A DNA stretch of 64,000 bases from the NCBI GenBank assembly GCA_030704615.1, contig CM060732.1:24798001-24862000 (forward strand). The letters run 5' to 3'. The DNA comes from Takakia lepidozioides. Taxonomy: Eukaryota; Streptophyta; Takakiopsida; Takakiales; Takakiaceae. Made by a program: the position numbers and the translations under genes. Below are positions 36,751-46,760 of the stretch, in pieces. The stretch's first letter is position 1. Every line of letters starts with the position of its first letter. The notes under the pieces were generated by a model. The model was not told the DNA's origin, did no database searches, and saw only the letters and a list, made by a program, of their open reading frames with translations.

Positions 36751-37095
36751 TGTCATGGTTTTATTTGTGATTAGTTAGAAATAGTTATTTCTAACTAATT
36801 AGGACATTATACATTTATATTTGTATTTTGTTGGCATTGGGACTTCATTTGGTTCCATGTGCCAAGCGAGGTGGCAAACCTTACTTGGGACGTGAGGAGG
36901 TATCTCCACGTGAGACGTAGGCAGACTCGTCTTCTTCTAGTCGAGCCTCCCGAGGCCTCTCTCGCGGCCATAGCTCTAGTTCTTGAGATGGAGAGTGGGT
37001 GAGGTCTGTATGGTGGAGACCTTCAGCAAAGGTGTCATTGGCTTGACTTATATAACGTGATAGAGTGGTTTCTCCTCTTTTCACCATTTCCGTAT
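36751..37095 (+). repeat. 5' LTR segment of element 2
   Basis: TGTCATGG... to ...TTTCCGTAT matches 46323-46669 with roughly 16 differences. A perfect 13-bp palindrome lies just inside the start (TTAGTTAGAAATA, two bases, TATTTCTAACTAA). The sequence continues into a leader shared with element 1, so the full LTR may extend further than the part duplicated at the 3' end. No primer-binding site was identified with confidence. Confidence 0.8.
37048..37055 (+). promoter_or_regulatory. putative TATA box in the LTR of element 2
   Basis: TTATATAA within GCTTGACTTATATAACGTGA is present in both LTR segments (second copy at about 46621). It is the only TATA-like motif in a suitable place in the segment. 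In element 1 the corresponding bases read TTAGTTTATG and no longer fit. Confidence 0.45.
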
Positions 37096-37839
37096 CACTA
37101 GAAGAAGACCTGCTTACATCAATGAGTGCAAGGTGTTAGCATAGTTAGTACTTATGTGTGGAAGAGAGCTTGATAGATAGCTCTTAAGTTACAAGGTGTT
37201 GCAGGGTTTGCAAGAAGAAAGCCTTGTGGTGTTTATGTACAAGAGGAGGTCTTCAAGAAAAGCCCCAATGGAAATTTTGAGAGCTTGTGAAGAAGCTCTT
37301 GTTCTGTAAGTGTTGCAGGGTTTGAGGAGTTCAAGAAGTGCTCGGGTGTTAAGGAAGCAAGCGGTGCATGTGTGGAGCATGGTTTCAGCTTGTGGGAGTC
37401 TTCAACTTCAAGCTTAGGAGAACTATGAGTGGAGGTAGACATTTGATTTCTATTTGGGGCAGAATAGTGTATTTGTAGAGCATGCTTTGAGTTGGAGTTT
37501 CAATCCCAAGCTTGGGAAGAGCATGTCTATGGAAGTGGCAAGTGCAGGGCTGGATTAGGAGCTCTAAGAGGTGCACTATGGCCATAGAAGGAAGCACTAT
37601 GAGTGCATACGATGGCTAGAAGAGGGTATGCCATAGAAGCTCAATAGCTTGTTCTATGCTTGTTTCAATAAGTTCCATAGAGAAAGAGAGCTTGTTGTGT
37701 GGTAAATAGCTTGCTCAGGGAGTTAGAGGCACTCTTGGTGGTCTATTGATGCTCAAAAAACCAAGAACAGCACCTCTGGTTGCTCCATAGAAGCCATAGC
37801 TCATTGCAGTAATAGCAGGGGCAAAGCGGCGCAAACCCT

Positions 37840-38215
37840 AGCTTGGGAACGCGTGTGAACTCCATGGGAACTCAAGGAAACGCGTGTGAACTCATTGGGA
37901 ACTCAAAGGAACGCGTGAGAACGCTTGGGTACTCGTGGGAACTCGTGGGAACACATAGGAACGCGTGGGAACATTGCCCCAGAGTTGGGAGCACCACCAT
38001 TGTCCAATCGGATGAATTATTGAGCCAGTGGATGAAAATTGGCGCTATTGGATGAGAATCGGTTGCAGTGGATGAAACTGCGCCAGAGGATGAAATCTCG
38101 TCAGCGGATGAACTATCACGCTATTGAATGAAAAATTGTGGCGATGGATGAAACTGCGCCAGCGGATGAAATCTTGTCAGCGGATGAGCTATCGCACTAT
38201 CGGATGAAAAATCGT
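37840..38215. repeat. two short tandem repeats in the leader of element 2
   Basis: At 37850-37975 variants of GGAACGCGTG and GGGAACTC alternate. At 38000-38215 the motif GGATGAAA recurs within a unit of about 76 bases (GATGAAACTGCGCCAG.GGATGAA..., two clear copies). These tracts occupy the same part of the element as the different tandem repeats of element 1. Confidence 0.7.
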
Positions 38216-38649
38216 GGCGGGATAGAGACTTGGCCATCTTGTAGGTTTATTGAAGCCGCAAGGAGATGGATGGATTTAAGCTGTGGGAGGTGTTGTTGTT
38301 TGAGTTTCTTGTGTTTGGATCCTCCTCCCACACATGCATGCTTGACTGTGCGCCATGCTAGTTTGATTTGGGCACTTGCTTTTATAGGTGGTTGTGCCGG
38401 AAATATTGTGGCCGGCCAATCCTAGAGCGTGCTGTCGGTGGTGAGGCTGGGGTGATGACCAACAGACCATCATTTTTTCTCTTATGGTGAGGCTGGATTG
38501 ATGACCAGCAGACCATAGGAGTGCCTGCGGTGGATGCAGGTGCAGGTGAAGGTTCAGAATATGAACCTAGTATTCCAAACCATAAACCACAACAGATTTT
38601 CTACCCGATTACCTTGTGGAAAGGAGGATTAGAGACGCGTTGATAGCCG

Positions 38650-39740
38650 GTTTGAGTGTGAGTTTTCATCACGGAGGTGCCACCAGTTACTAAGGAGAGT
38701 GCCGGTACGAGCACATATTAGTGGGTATACAAGACGAGGTGTGCGGTTTAGGCCACCTTCACCTTCAGTGTCTTCTGAGGAAGGTTCAGACTCAGAGTTA
38801 GGAGGATTCTCGCCGAGGGTGCAAGCCATTTTGGATACGATGGAGTAAATGTATGGAGCTACCAAGGGGCCACGTCAGTACTCGGGAGCTGTGGGCACCA
38901 TCGAGCTTGATGATTTCATACATGAGTTTGATAGTTGGTGTTATTTGCAGCAGATGCGCAATCCACAACTGTTTACGCCTTTTATGGCGTAGAAGGGGCT
39001 GTTTCAACACCTTGAGGGGCCGCCTATGGATGATTACTATGAGTTTAGGCGGGGAAATGAGGTGGAGATTGAGGAGTGACGACAATATTGGTCACCTGAC
39101 TATGTCTCCATCACTAGAGGCACAATGGCAGCGGCGATACCAGCAGCTACACCAACATCCCCAACTGCAAGCACTAGTAGTGGGACAAGTAAAGATGGAG
39201 CTAGGAAATCCACTCAAGCTCCTGCTGCACCACCAGTACCCGTGCCTGCCTTTAACCCAGTTGTGGAGTTCTTCGAGGAGTTGAGGAGAAACTACCAGGG
39301 AATAAGGACGGAGAAATTGCGGAGCTTGCAAGAGTTCCAACGCAAGCCTACTGAGAGTTTGAGAGAGGCTTACACGCGCATGAGGCGATTGATAAATGTA
39401 ACCCAAGAGGTTACGGAAGCTCAAGTAGTCCAATTCTGGTATGGGATATTGGACAAGGAGCTAAGGAGAAGGGTGCGGGATGCAACTCTACTACAAGTAG
39501 ACCAACCCACCTTAACAAACGTGTTTTTGCTGGCAGAGCGGATAGAGCTCAATATGGTGGAGGAGCGAGTGGTCATGGTGGGGTTTGGTAAGGAGACACA
39601 ACGAAGTGGGACTCCTAGCCAACAACAACTACTACCCCCAACGTGCTCAAGGCAACAAGGGGGTTCAGACGAAGCCCAGGGAAGGACAAAGATGATCCCA
39701 ATTGCAGAGGTCACTTCCTTCATTCTCAGGCCAACAACAG
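38650..39740 (+). pseudogene. Gag of gypsy element 2, frameshifted and with stops
   Basis: This aligns along its length with the open Gag of element 1: the acidic N-terminus, then FWYGILDKELRRRVRDATLL and FLLAERIELNMVEERVV at 39430-39580. It begins near GTG at 38677 and changes frame at least twice before the zinc knuckles. Stops include TAG at 38990 and TGA at 39077, both where element 1 has TGG. The longest open part is 39125-39781. Confidence 0.85.
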
Positions 39741-41165
39741 TCGGGTGTGACATGTTGGGATTGTGGAGGACCCCATGTTAAGAGAGATTGCCCGGAGAGA
39801 GGCAAAGGGTCGGCACAGGCATAGCCTACACAACTACAGTGTGGGCATTGTGGCAAGTATGGGCATGAAGAGGCCCATTGTTATGACTTGCATCCTGAGC
39901 TACGGCCAGGCCAGTTCCAAGGGAACAATGGTGGCCGAGGACGAGGCAATGTAGTCCAGAGAGGTAGAGGAGGCAGAGGTCGCGGTGGAGGTCGTAACCA
40001 AAACCAAGGAGCACAAGGTCAAGGTCAAGGTCGTGACCAAGGCATGGTGGATAGGCTTGCCCAACTAGAGCAACGTCTTGCTGCCATGGCCACTACTAAT
40101 GTGGCGTCAGCTCCAAGGCCTGAGGTTCAAGCCCCACCTTCACAACCTCATATGCCTAGGGAAGACCAGATTGGTATGGGCTTCATGTGTGGAGCCGCAC
40201 TTGCTGGACCATTGCATGTGGACTCTGCAGCTGCTGTCACTCGAGCAGCAACGCATGCTCCTGAGCCAAGAGGAGCAGATGTGGATTTTGATCCACAAAG
40301 AGGAGAAGCAAGTCGACAGACAAGGCTTCCACATTCTTTCACATTGGCTGAGACAGTGCCAACTACGCCATCGATGGTAGCCGCTCATCCAAGTGTTGTA
40401 GAGCCACGAGTACCAGTGGGGAGAGTTGGTGTGGCTCGAAAAATGTCAGTGGGTGGTGCTGCAAAGCAGGGTGCAGCCAGTACATTGTTGGGGGCGGCTA
40501 CGATAATTTGCCAAGCTCCATTGTTTTCTGCGATGACCATTGCAATGTCGGGGATTCGGCCAGCTGCTGTGTTCAGACTAGCAGCTAGACTCTGTGAGAG
40601 TGGTGATGCATCGGCACTATCTGCGGGGATAGCGAATAATGTGCAGTGCATGGATGTCATGGACTCAAGGGTGAAGACAGCCACAGCTGCACCATGGCAA
40701 GCGGCAGCTGCAAGGTTGCAGGAGTTGTCAGCTAGACCAGCCATTGAGCGTAGTATGGTGACTCCTGGGGTAGTCCTGGTGGACAATCAGGATGGTGTGT
40801 TTCAGTTAGGTGGCCCAGCCGGGAAGAGGTATAGGCCACTGCAGGTCTTGTTGGACTCGGGAGCACAGCCATTGATGTTGGGAAGAGCAGCAATTGCAGG
40901 CTTGGGCCTTATAGAGGCGGATTTGGAGCCTTGTCCTTTCCAAATCCAAACATCTTTGGGCGGTTCAGAAAAAGCACGAGGGATTATACGCCATGAGCTC
41001 TTCATTCGATTGCAGCCGGACCATCCTACGGACGGCTCAGTCATGAGAGCTAAAGCCATTGTTACGGACACGATGTCTTATGATGTGCTTGTTGGTGGGG
41101 CGGTGTTATACCCCATGGGATTCACTCTGGACTTTTGGGAGGAAATGACATTTTACAGGCCGTAA
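39741..41165 (+). pseudogene. zinc knuckles and aspartic protease of gypsy element 2
   Basis: The two CCHC knuckles (CWDCGGPHVKRDC at about 39753 and CGHCGKYGHEEAHC at about 39840) are in the same frame as a long open stretch 39888-41165. That stretch has a Gly/Arg-rich linker and the protease motif LLDSGAQPLMLG (about 40848-40883). A conserved block SYDVLVGGAVLYPMGFTLDF follows. The frame ends at TAA 41163-41165 and continues in frame beyond it into the methyltransferase. Confidence 0.88.
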
Positions 41166-42710
41166 TGGCAGTCAGGAGATGACCGACGTGCACTGCTCCC
41201 AGTGCGGTTTATTAGGAATGTAGCGGTGGATCATAGGAACATGATGCCCACATTGGTTGCATTCTCAGGGGTGGTGGCTTGGGGTGGTGAGCTCTTGGAG
41301 GGCAATAGCCATGCAGATGATAGGCCATCACCTGATGATGACAAACAATTGGCATACAAGGCTGATTTGCTTCCTCATGTGCCTGTGCATATTCCACTGT
41401 GGGGTACGGTTGGGAATTTGCATCGAGTAGCAGGCGAGTGTGTGCACCAAGCATGGCGGGAGGCCTTTCCATTGGTGAGTGAGGGGAGTTCAGTGACATC
41501 ACCTGGACCTCCTGAGTTAGCTCCTTTGGACACAGTGCCCATTACCTGGCAACCACCTGACTCAGGGATTTGTTTGCTAGACCTGTTTGGAGGCATGAGC
41601 ACTGGGCTTGCAAGAGTGTTGCAAGCAGGGATTAAAGTACGTAAGTACTTGTATGTGGAGAAGGATGAGATTGCTCGGCGTATTTCCATGCGCCACATTG
41701 CCTTGCTCACACACCGGTATCCTGAGTTGTTGCCTCTCTCAGCAGTTCAAGGGTATCAAAAAGCCTTTCCAGCAGACATTACCTTGCTGGGGGCGGATGA
41801 TTTGCAGCGGCATGGTTCCATTGACTTGGTGATAACCGGATGGCCTTGCCAAGGACACTCTCCTGCAGGTCATGGGAATGGCTTGCATGATGCACGATCG
41901 CATTTGTTTTGGGAGATGTTGCGAGTGTTGGGGGACTTGCAGACGAGGCAAGTGCAACCTTTAGGCTAAATCTTGGAGAATGTTCCTCTTATGGGGGATT
42001 CTCGAGCCAGGGTTATGGCCAGTGTGCATCAGGTGCGGTCTTGGATTGGATCGACGGTGCTATTGGATGCAGCAGCGGTGGGATCACGCATGCATCGACC
42101 TCGATTGTGGTGGACCAATCTTGCACCACCAGAGCTGCTCAAGAGAGCATACGATTCCATTCAACGGCCACCCAATCTCACAGTTGAAGGCATTTTGGAC
42201 CAAGGGAGGCAACCACAGAGAGTGCGACATGATGATCGTCCACCTCTAGCAGTGGTCAATCAAGTGGGGCAGCCACGTGCGGCCTTGCCTACGCTCATGA
42301 GCTTTCCCTCGTCTCATGCTTTCCAAGACAATGGTCCTGGGTTGATTTGGGACAGTGTGCTACAGCAATTGGTGGAGCCCAATGCGGATGAGCGAGAGCG
42401 GGTAGTGGGATTTCTCACCGGCACTACAGATGTGCCAGCTCTGTCAGAGGCATCATGCCGCCAAGTGTTGGGTCAAGCAATGGATTTAAATTGCTTGACA
42501 TGGATAATTTGCTTGTGCATGGCTGAGCAACGGAGATTGCAAGCATTGATGGCTATTTCTACACTCCCATTGGATGGTGCATCCTCCCTGCCAACCGGGA
42601 CGGTTGAGGCAGTGAGTGGGGGTGAGCACAAGATCGCGGGTTGCAAACACCCATGGCAGATGTGGGATGAGATGCGCAAAAATAGAGTCATTGGATCTCT
42701 CAAGCAGTAG
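41166..42710 (+). pseudogene. C5-cytosine DNA methyltransferase domain (DNMT3-like layout) of gypsy element 2
   Basis: The predicted role is transfer of a methyl group from SAM to C5 of cytosine in DNA. Motif I is LLDLFGGMSTGL (about 41571-41608), then KYLYVEKDEIARR. Motif IV is GWPCQGHSPAGHG with the catalytic Cys (PCQ at 41844-41852). Motif VI is ILENVPLMGDSRA (41970-42008). A motif VIII-like SRMHRPRLWWTN follows at about 42083-42118, recalling the HRARYFWGN block of DNMT3 proteins. Motif IX/X-like blocks (ADERERVVGF, then ASCRQVLGQAMDLN at about 42450-42490) close the domain. The only breaks are in-frame stops, TAA at 41967 directly before motif VI and TAG at 42708. About 110 residues lie between the upstream stop and motif I. 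The domain sits between protease and RT, so it was part of the polyprotein. Confidence 0.9.
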
Positions 42711-44624
42711 TATGAGGAGTGGGGAGAGCCATGGACTGAGGATCAGTTGGAGGCCAAGGTGGCCAAGGTTTTTGAAGAGGTTGAGAATGTTTCTTGCTCA
42801 GAGGATGTTCTCAAGGTGGCTATGGCGGAGCAAGTGGAGGCTACGCCACAGTCAGATTGGGCGGACAAGGCCCAAGAGCCTGGTGTACCCAAGGTTGCAG
42901 TCACTGAGGACAATTGGGAACCAGATGTTGGACCTACAGTCACCGGAGGAGAGAGATGGAGGATCCAGCGATTTCTAAGGGCTTATAGAAATTGCTTTGC
43001 CTTCGGTTTGAAGGATTTGGGGAGTTTGAAGGGTCAGGAGATTCGTATTGATTTGGCAAGTGACACGCCAATCTTTTGAAGGCCCTACCGATATAGTGAC
43101 ATGGAGAGGTCATTGATCCAGTCACGGATTATGGAGTTGTTCGAAGCTGGATTGGTGGAGTTGTCAGGCGGGGAGTATGCCTCGGCAACGGTGATCCCAG
43201 CTAAGAAGGATATCTATGGCAATAAGACAGAAAGAAGGATGTGTGGGGACAATCGTCCTGTGAACCGTCAGACTAAGTCCGATAGATATGCCATGCCAAT
43301 TCCAGAGGAGATCTTTGATGCCATTGGGCATGGAAAGGTGTTTAGCACATTGGACTTGCGATCCGGTTACCACCAGCTGCCAATCAAAAAAGCTGACAAG
43401 CAAAAGACGGCATTCTGGGGGAATGACCAACATGGGAAGGATTGTTTGTACCAATGGCGGTTCTTACCGTTTGGGTTGAAGAATGCTCCTGCAGAGTTTC
43501 AGAGGGTCATGGATAGGATTCTCACGGGGCTAGACTACGCCCGGTGCTATATTGATGACATAATCGTCTTTAGTGCTACGGTTGAGGAGCATGAGAGACA
43601 CCTTCAAGTGGTGTTTGAGCGCTTGAGAGCGCACGAGTTGAAACTGCACCTCGGAAAGTGCAAGTTCTTCCACAATCAGATTGAGTATCTGGGCCACATG
43701 ATATACCCTGGAGGATTGGGTGTTCAACAGACAAAGCTGGAGGCCATTGCATGCATTCCACGCCCCATGGATGTGAGCAGAGTTTGTGCTTTCATGGGAT
43801 TGACAAACTACTATCGACGGTTTGTCAAGGGATTTAGCAGCATTGCAAAGGCTCTTACCAAGTTGACCAAGGTGGGTTAAGAGTGGCAGTAGAAAGAGGA
43901 GCAGGAGGACGCCTTTGAGGAACTCAAGGCTCGATTGACTTCTGCACCTATTCTGAGGCGGCCTATTCGGGGGCGGTCTTTCCAGCTACATACGGATTGG
44001 AGTATGCTGGGGATTGGAGCAGTGCTCACACAGATGGATGATGAGGGAAGGGAGTTCGTAGTGGCATATGCTAGCCGCTCGAACTATGATGCCAAGGCGA
44101 AGTATAGTTCCTATGAAGGGGAGTGTCTAGCTGCAGTATGGGCAGTGGCACATTTCAGATGCTACCTCTATGGCAATCTCTTCACCCTTGTCACGGATCA
44201 CCAACCATTGAAGTGGTTGATGGAGTCAGACAAGCTTACAGGGAAGCTTGCACGGTGGGCACTTATGCTTCAAGAGTACGACTTCCAAGTGGTGCATCGA
44301 GCCGGTATTGTCAATCGGGATGCAGATGGATTGAGTCGTAATCCATGCATGAGCGAGCATGATGATACTGGAGCTCGGTGGCATGGTGAGACTGATGAGG
44401 AGATGGTGCCAGGATGGCATGCATCGGTCTTTTTGTGCATTCTAACAATGGGAGCTCAAGCTGGTCCATCCCATGCAATTGGTCATGTAGATAGCATGCA
44501 TGACGATCCAGAGACTAGTGAGGAGTTTGGTGGTGCTAAGGATGTGCATGAAGATGCAGCAGTATTGGCATACCTTCGTACCGGAGAGACAACATCCAGT
44601 ATGAGAGATCGGGTCCTACAATGA
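42711..44624 (+). pseudogene. reverse transcriptase and RNase H of gypsy element 2
   Basis: After a linker (42747-43079) the RT runs through 43101-43880. It has STLDLRSGYHQLPIKKADKQ, WRFLPFGLKNAPAEFQRVMD and CYIDDIIVFSAT, where the Y-I-D-D box carries the catalytic aspartates. RNase H follows at 43935-44624 with LHTDWSMLGIGAVLTQ, AYASRSNYDAK, YEGECLAAVWAV and TDHQPLKWLM. Stops occur at 43077 (TGA), 43878 (TAA), 43890 (TAG) and 44622 (TGA). All segments are in one frame. The layout is typical of Ty3/gypsy elements. Confidence 0.93.
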
Positions 44625-45722
44625 GCCAAGAGGTTCAAGTGCGAGGGGACTCATCTACTCCGGGTATGGGAGGATGGACGAGTGAGGATTGTGCCTCATC
44701 CAACACAACGAGTGCGATTGGTACGCCATGCCCATGAGGAGTTGGGACATTTTGGGGTGCGGCGCACTCATAGTTTGTTGTAAGGGCAGTATTGGTGGCG
44801 GAGCATGCACACGGATGTGCAACACTTAGTGGCAAGGTGCATGGTGTGTGATAGAGTGCGGGCTTCTTTCAACGCTCCTACTCCACAATTGCATCATTTA
44901 TCCATTATGGGTTTGGGCTATCGTTGGAGTCTTGACTTCGCAGGCCCATTGCCACTGACGATTCGCCATAACAAGTATGTGCTGGTGATGGTGTAACACT
45001 TCTCCAAATGGATTGAACTAGTGGCATTGCCTGACAAGGCAAGTGAGGGAGCTGCGTATGCATTCTTAGATCGAGTGCTTAGCCATTTTGGTGCTCCAGC
45101 CGAGGTACTCACGGACCAGGGGAGAGAGTTCTTGGGGGAGTTTCAGGCTTTGTGTGAGCAAGCCTTGATAGATCACCGCACTACTTCTCGGGATCATCCT
45201 GAGGCTGATGGCTTGGCGGAGAGAGTTGTTCAGACAGTCAAGAGAGGTTTGCGCAAGTACGGTTTGCAGAAGGGACACCTAGGAGATTGGGACCTTCAAC
45301 TGCCTTGGCTAGCTATGGGCTATAGGTTCAGCAAACAAGCTTCACTTGCCTCCTTCTCACCTTACTTTCTTCTCTTTGGCCGAGAGCCAGATTTGCCTGC
45401 ATCTAATCGCAGGGAGGTGGTAATAGTTCTCAACCTTGATGATCTGGATGTGTGGACACAAGCATGTGCCTAGCGGGCAGAGTTGTTCAAGAGAGTCATG
45501 CCTATGGTTTTTGAGAACCTTGCTATTGCCCAACACCGAGACACATTGAGGTACGCCACTATACGTGGAGGGGGATATCGGCCAAGTGTTCGGCGTTTCC
45601 ACCTTGGGGACTATGTGTATCTGCAGCAGACAGCGCCTACGACCTTGGATGTCATAGCAGGACGTGTGATTCTAAGGGTCAGGGAGGTGTTGCCTTCAGG
45701 AGTGTTGATTCTGGAGGGTTGA
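44625..45722 (+). pseudogene. integrase of gypsy element 2
   Basis: An HHCC zinc module is visible (HAHEELGHFGVRRTHS, then HLVARCMVCDRVRA). A DDE core follows: RWSLDFAGPL, LTDQGREFLGEF and DHPEADGLAERVVQTVKRG, giving the three acidic residues. The C-terminal part (YRPSVRRFHLGDYVYLQQ, LPSGVLILEG) resembles the GPY/F-type end of gypsy integrases. In-frame stops stand at 44781, 44994, 45471 and 45720. Element 3 has sense codons at three of these (44781, 44994 and 45720); 45471 falls in the part of integrase deleted from element 3. Confidence 0.92.
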
Positions 45723-45978
45723 GATGACATGGTATGGAAGGACCATGTGCGCAATTGTGCACCATATCACCTTCCACGTGTGGATGGGGGGATATCCCAA
45801 CCTTGCAGTGGTACCTGCAGGGTTGCGTTGCATGCTATGTGGGCATGCTGGTGGCGCCGAAACCATGTTGGTGTGTGACAAATGCTTAAGGGTGTGACAC
45901 ATGGGATGCTTGACACCGCCACTTGAGGAGGATCCTATCGGAGAATGGTTGTGTCCACGATGCCTTAAACAGAGGTAG
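45723..45978 (+). pseudogene. C-terminal PHD finger of gypsy element 2
   Basis: After the integrase tail the sequence reads CMLCGHAGGAETMLVCDKC, then HMGC, then LCPRC, ending at TAG 45976-45978. The spacing Cys-x2-Cys-x11-Cys-x2-Cys-x4-His-x2-Cys...Cys-x2-Cys is the C4HC3 pattern of PHD fingers, which bind histone H3 tails. The copy is broken by a 2-bp deletion near 45791 and by a TGA at 45895-45897 where element 3 has TGG. Element 3 keeps the first six ligands in frame with its integrase tail. Confidence 0.82.
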
Positions 45979-46233
45979 TGGGCATGACAATGGTGAGGTG
46001 GACAAGTGATCCAAGGTCTAGCTAGTGGGGCTTCAATGCCATGGATACTCAACTGAAGATCATGGATTGTATGAAGGCGACTAACGATGGGACTACGTTT
46101 GCACCCGGCCTCTTGATCTATTGCCTTCAGGTGTTGGGACTTGTGCGATTGAAGACCAAGCGATGATCTTATTGGGGTGGATACTTGCAAGCTATCCGGT
46201 GTTAGACGGACCTAATCACCAGCTAGGGGGGCG

Positions 46234-46320
46234 ATTGTGGCGTGGCTTTCTAGGACTATATGCTAGGAAGTGTGGTCGGATAACGATGTATGTTATGACA
46301 CGATGCTTAGGTGCAAGACA
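46234..46320 (+). repeat. 87-bp direct repeat before the 3' LTR (partner 46670-46756)
   Basis: ATTGTGGCGTGGCTTTCTAG... to ...GGTGCAAGACA recurs almost unchanged at 46670-46756, so the 3' LTR segment is bracketed by two copies. The first copy follows a polypurine-like CTAGGGGGGCGA (46224-46235). The 87-bp block was not found near the 5' LTR of element 2 or in element 1. Confidence 0.8.
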
Positions 46321-46322
46321 GC

Positions 46323-46756
46323 TGTCATGGTTTTATTTGTGATTAGTTAGAAATAATTATTTCTAACTAATTAGGACATTATATATTTATATTTGTATTT
46401 TGTTGGCATTGGGACTTCATTTGGTTCCATGTGCCAAGTGAGGTGGTGAACCTCACTTGGGACATGGGGAGGTTATCTCCACGTGAGACGTAGGCAGGCT
46501 CGTCTTCTTCTAGTCGAGCCTCCCGAGGCCTCTCCTGCCGCCATAGCTCTAGTTCTTGAGATGGAGAGTGGGTGAGGTCTGTATGGTGAAGTCCTTCAGC
46601 AAAGGTGCCATTGGCTTGACTTATATAACGTGATAGAGTGGTTTCTCCTCTTTTCACCATTTCCGTATTATTGTGGCGTGGCTTTCTAGGACTATATGCT
46701 AGGAAGTGTGGTTGGACAGCGATGTATGTTGTGGCACGATGCTTAGGTGCACGACA
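46323..46756 (+). repeat. 3' LTR of element 2 (347-bp LTR segment plus 87-bp tail)
   Basis: 46323-46669 is the counterpart of the 5' LTR segment; 46670-46756 is the second copy of the 87-bp block and ends in CA, followed by GGTA. The palindrome and the TTATATAA motif are conserved. The difference in tail between the 5' and 3' ends suggests an internal deletion or recombination in this LTR. Confidence 0.75.
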
Positions 46757-46760
46757 GGTA

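Larger units (their letters stand above)
36751..46756 (+). mobile_element. Ty3/gypsy element 2: LTR-gag-PR-DNMT-RT-RH-INT-PHD-LTR, decayed
   Basis: A 10,006-bp insertion starts TG and ends CA, flanked by GGTA. The order of domains is gag, two zinc knuckles, aspartic protease, C5 DNA methyltransferase, reverse transcriptase, RNase H, integrase and PHD finger. From the zinc knuckles (about 39750) to the integrase C-terminus (45720) every open segment is in the same reading frame, interrupted only by about ten stop codons. Gag and the PHD region also carry frameshifts. The LTR-like ends are about 95% identical by eye, so the insertion is not very recent. Element 1 and element 3 are partial copies of the same family. 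Confidence 0.92.

Noticed and set aside
41166-42710. Host DNA methyltransferase gene interrupted by a retrotransposon
   Set aside because: The domain is in frame with protease and RT and occurs at the same site in element 1, so it belongs to the element.
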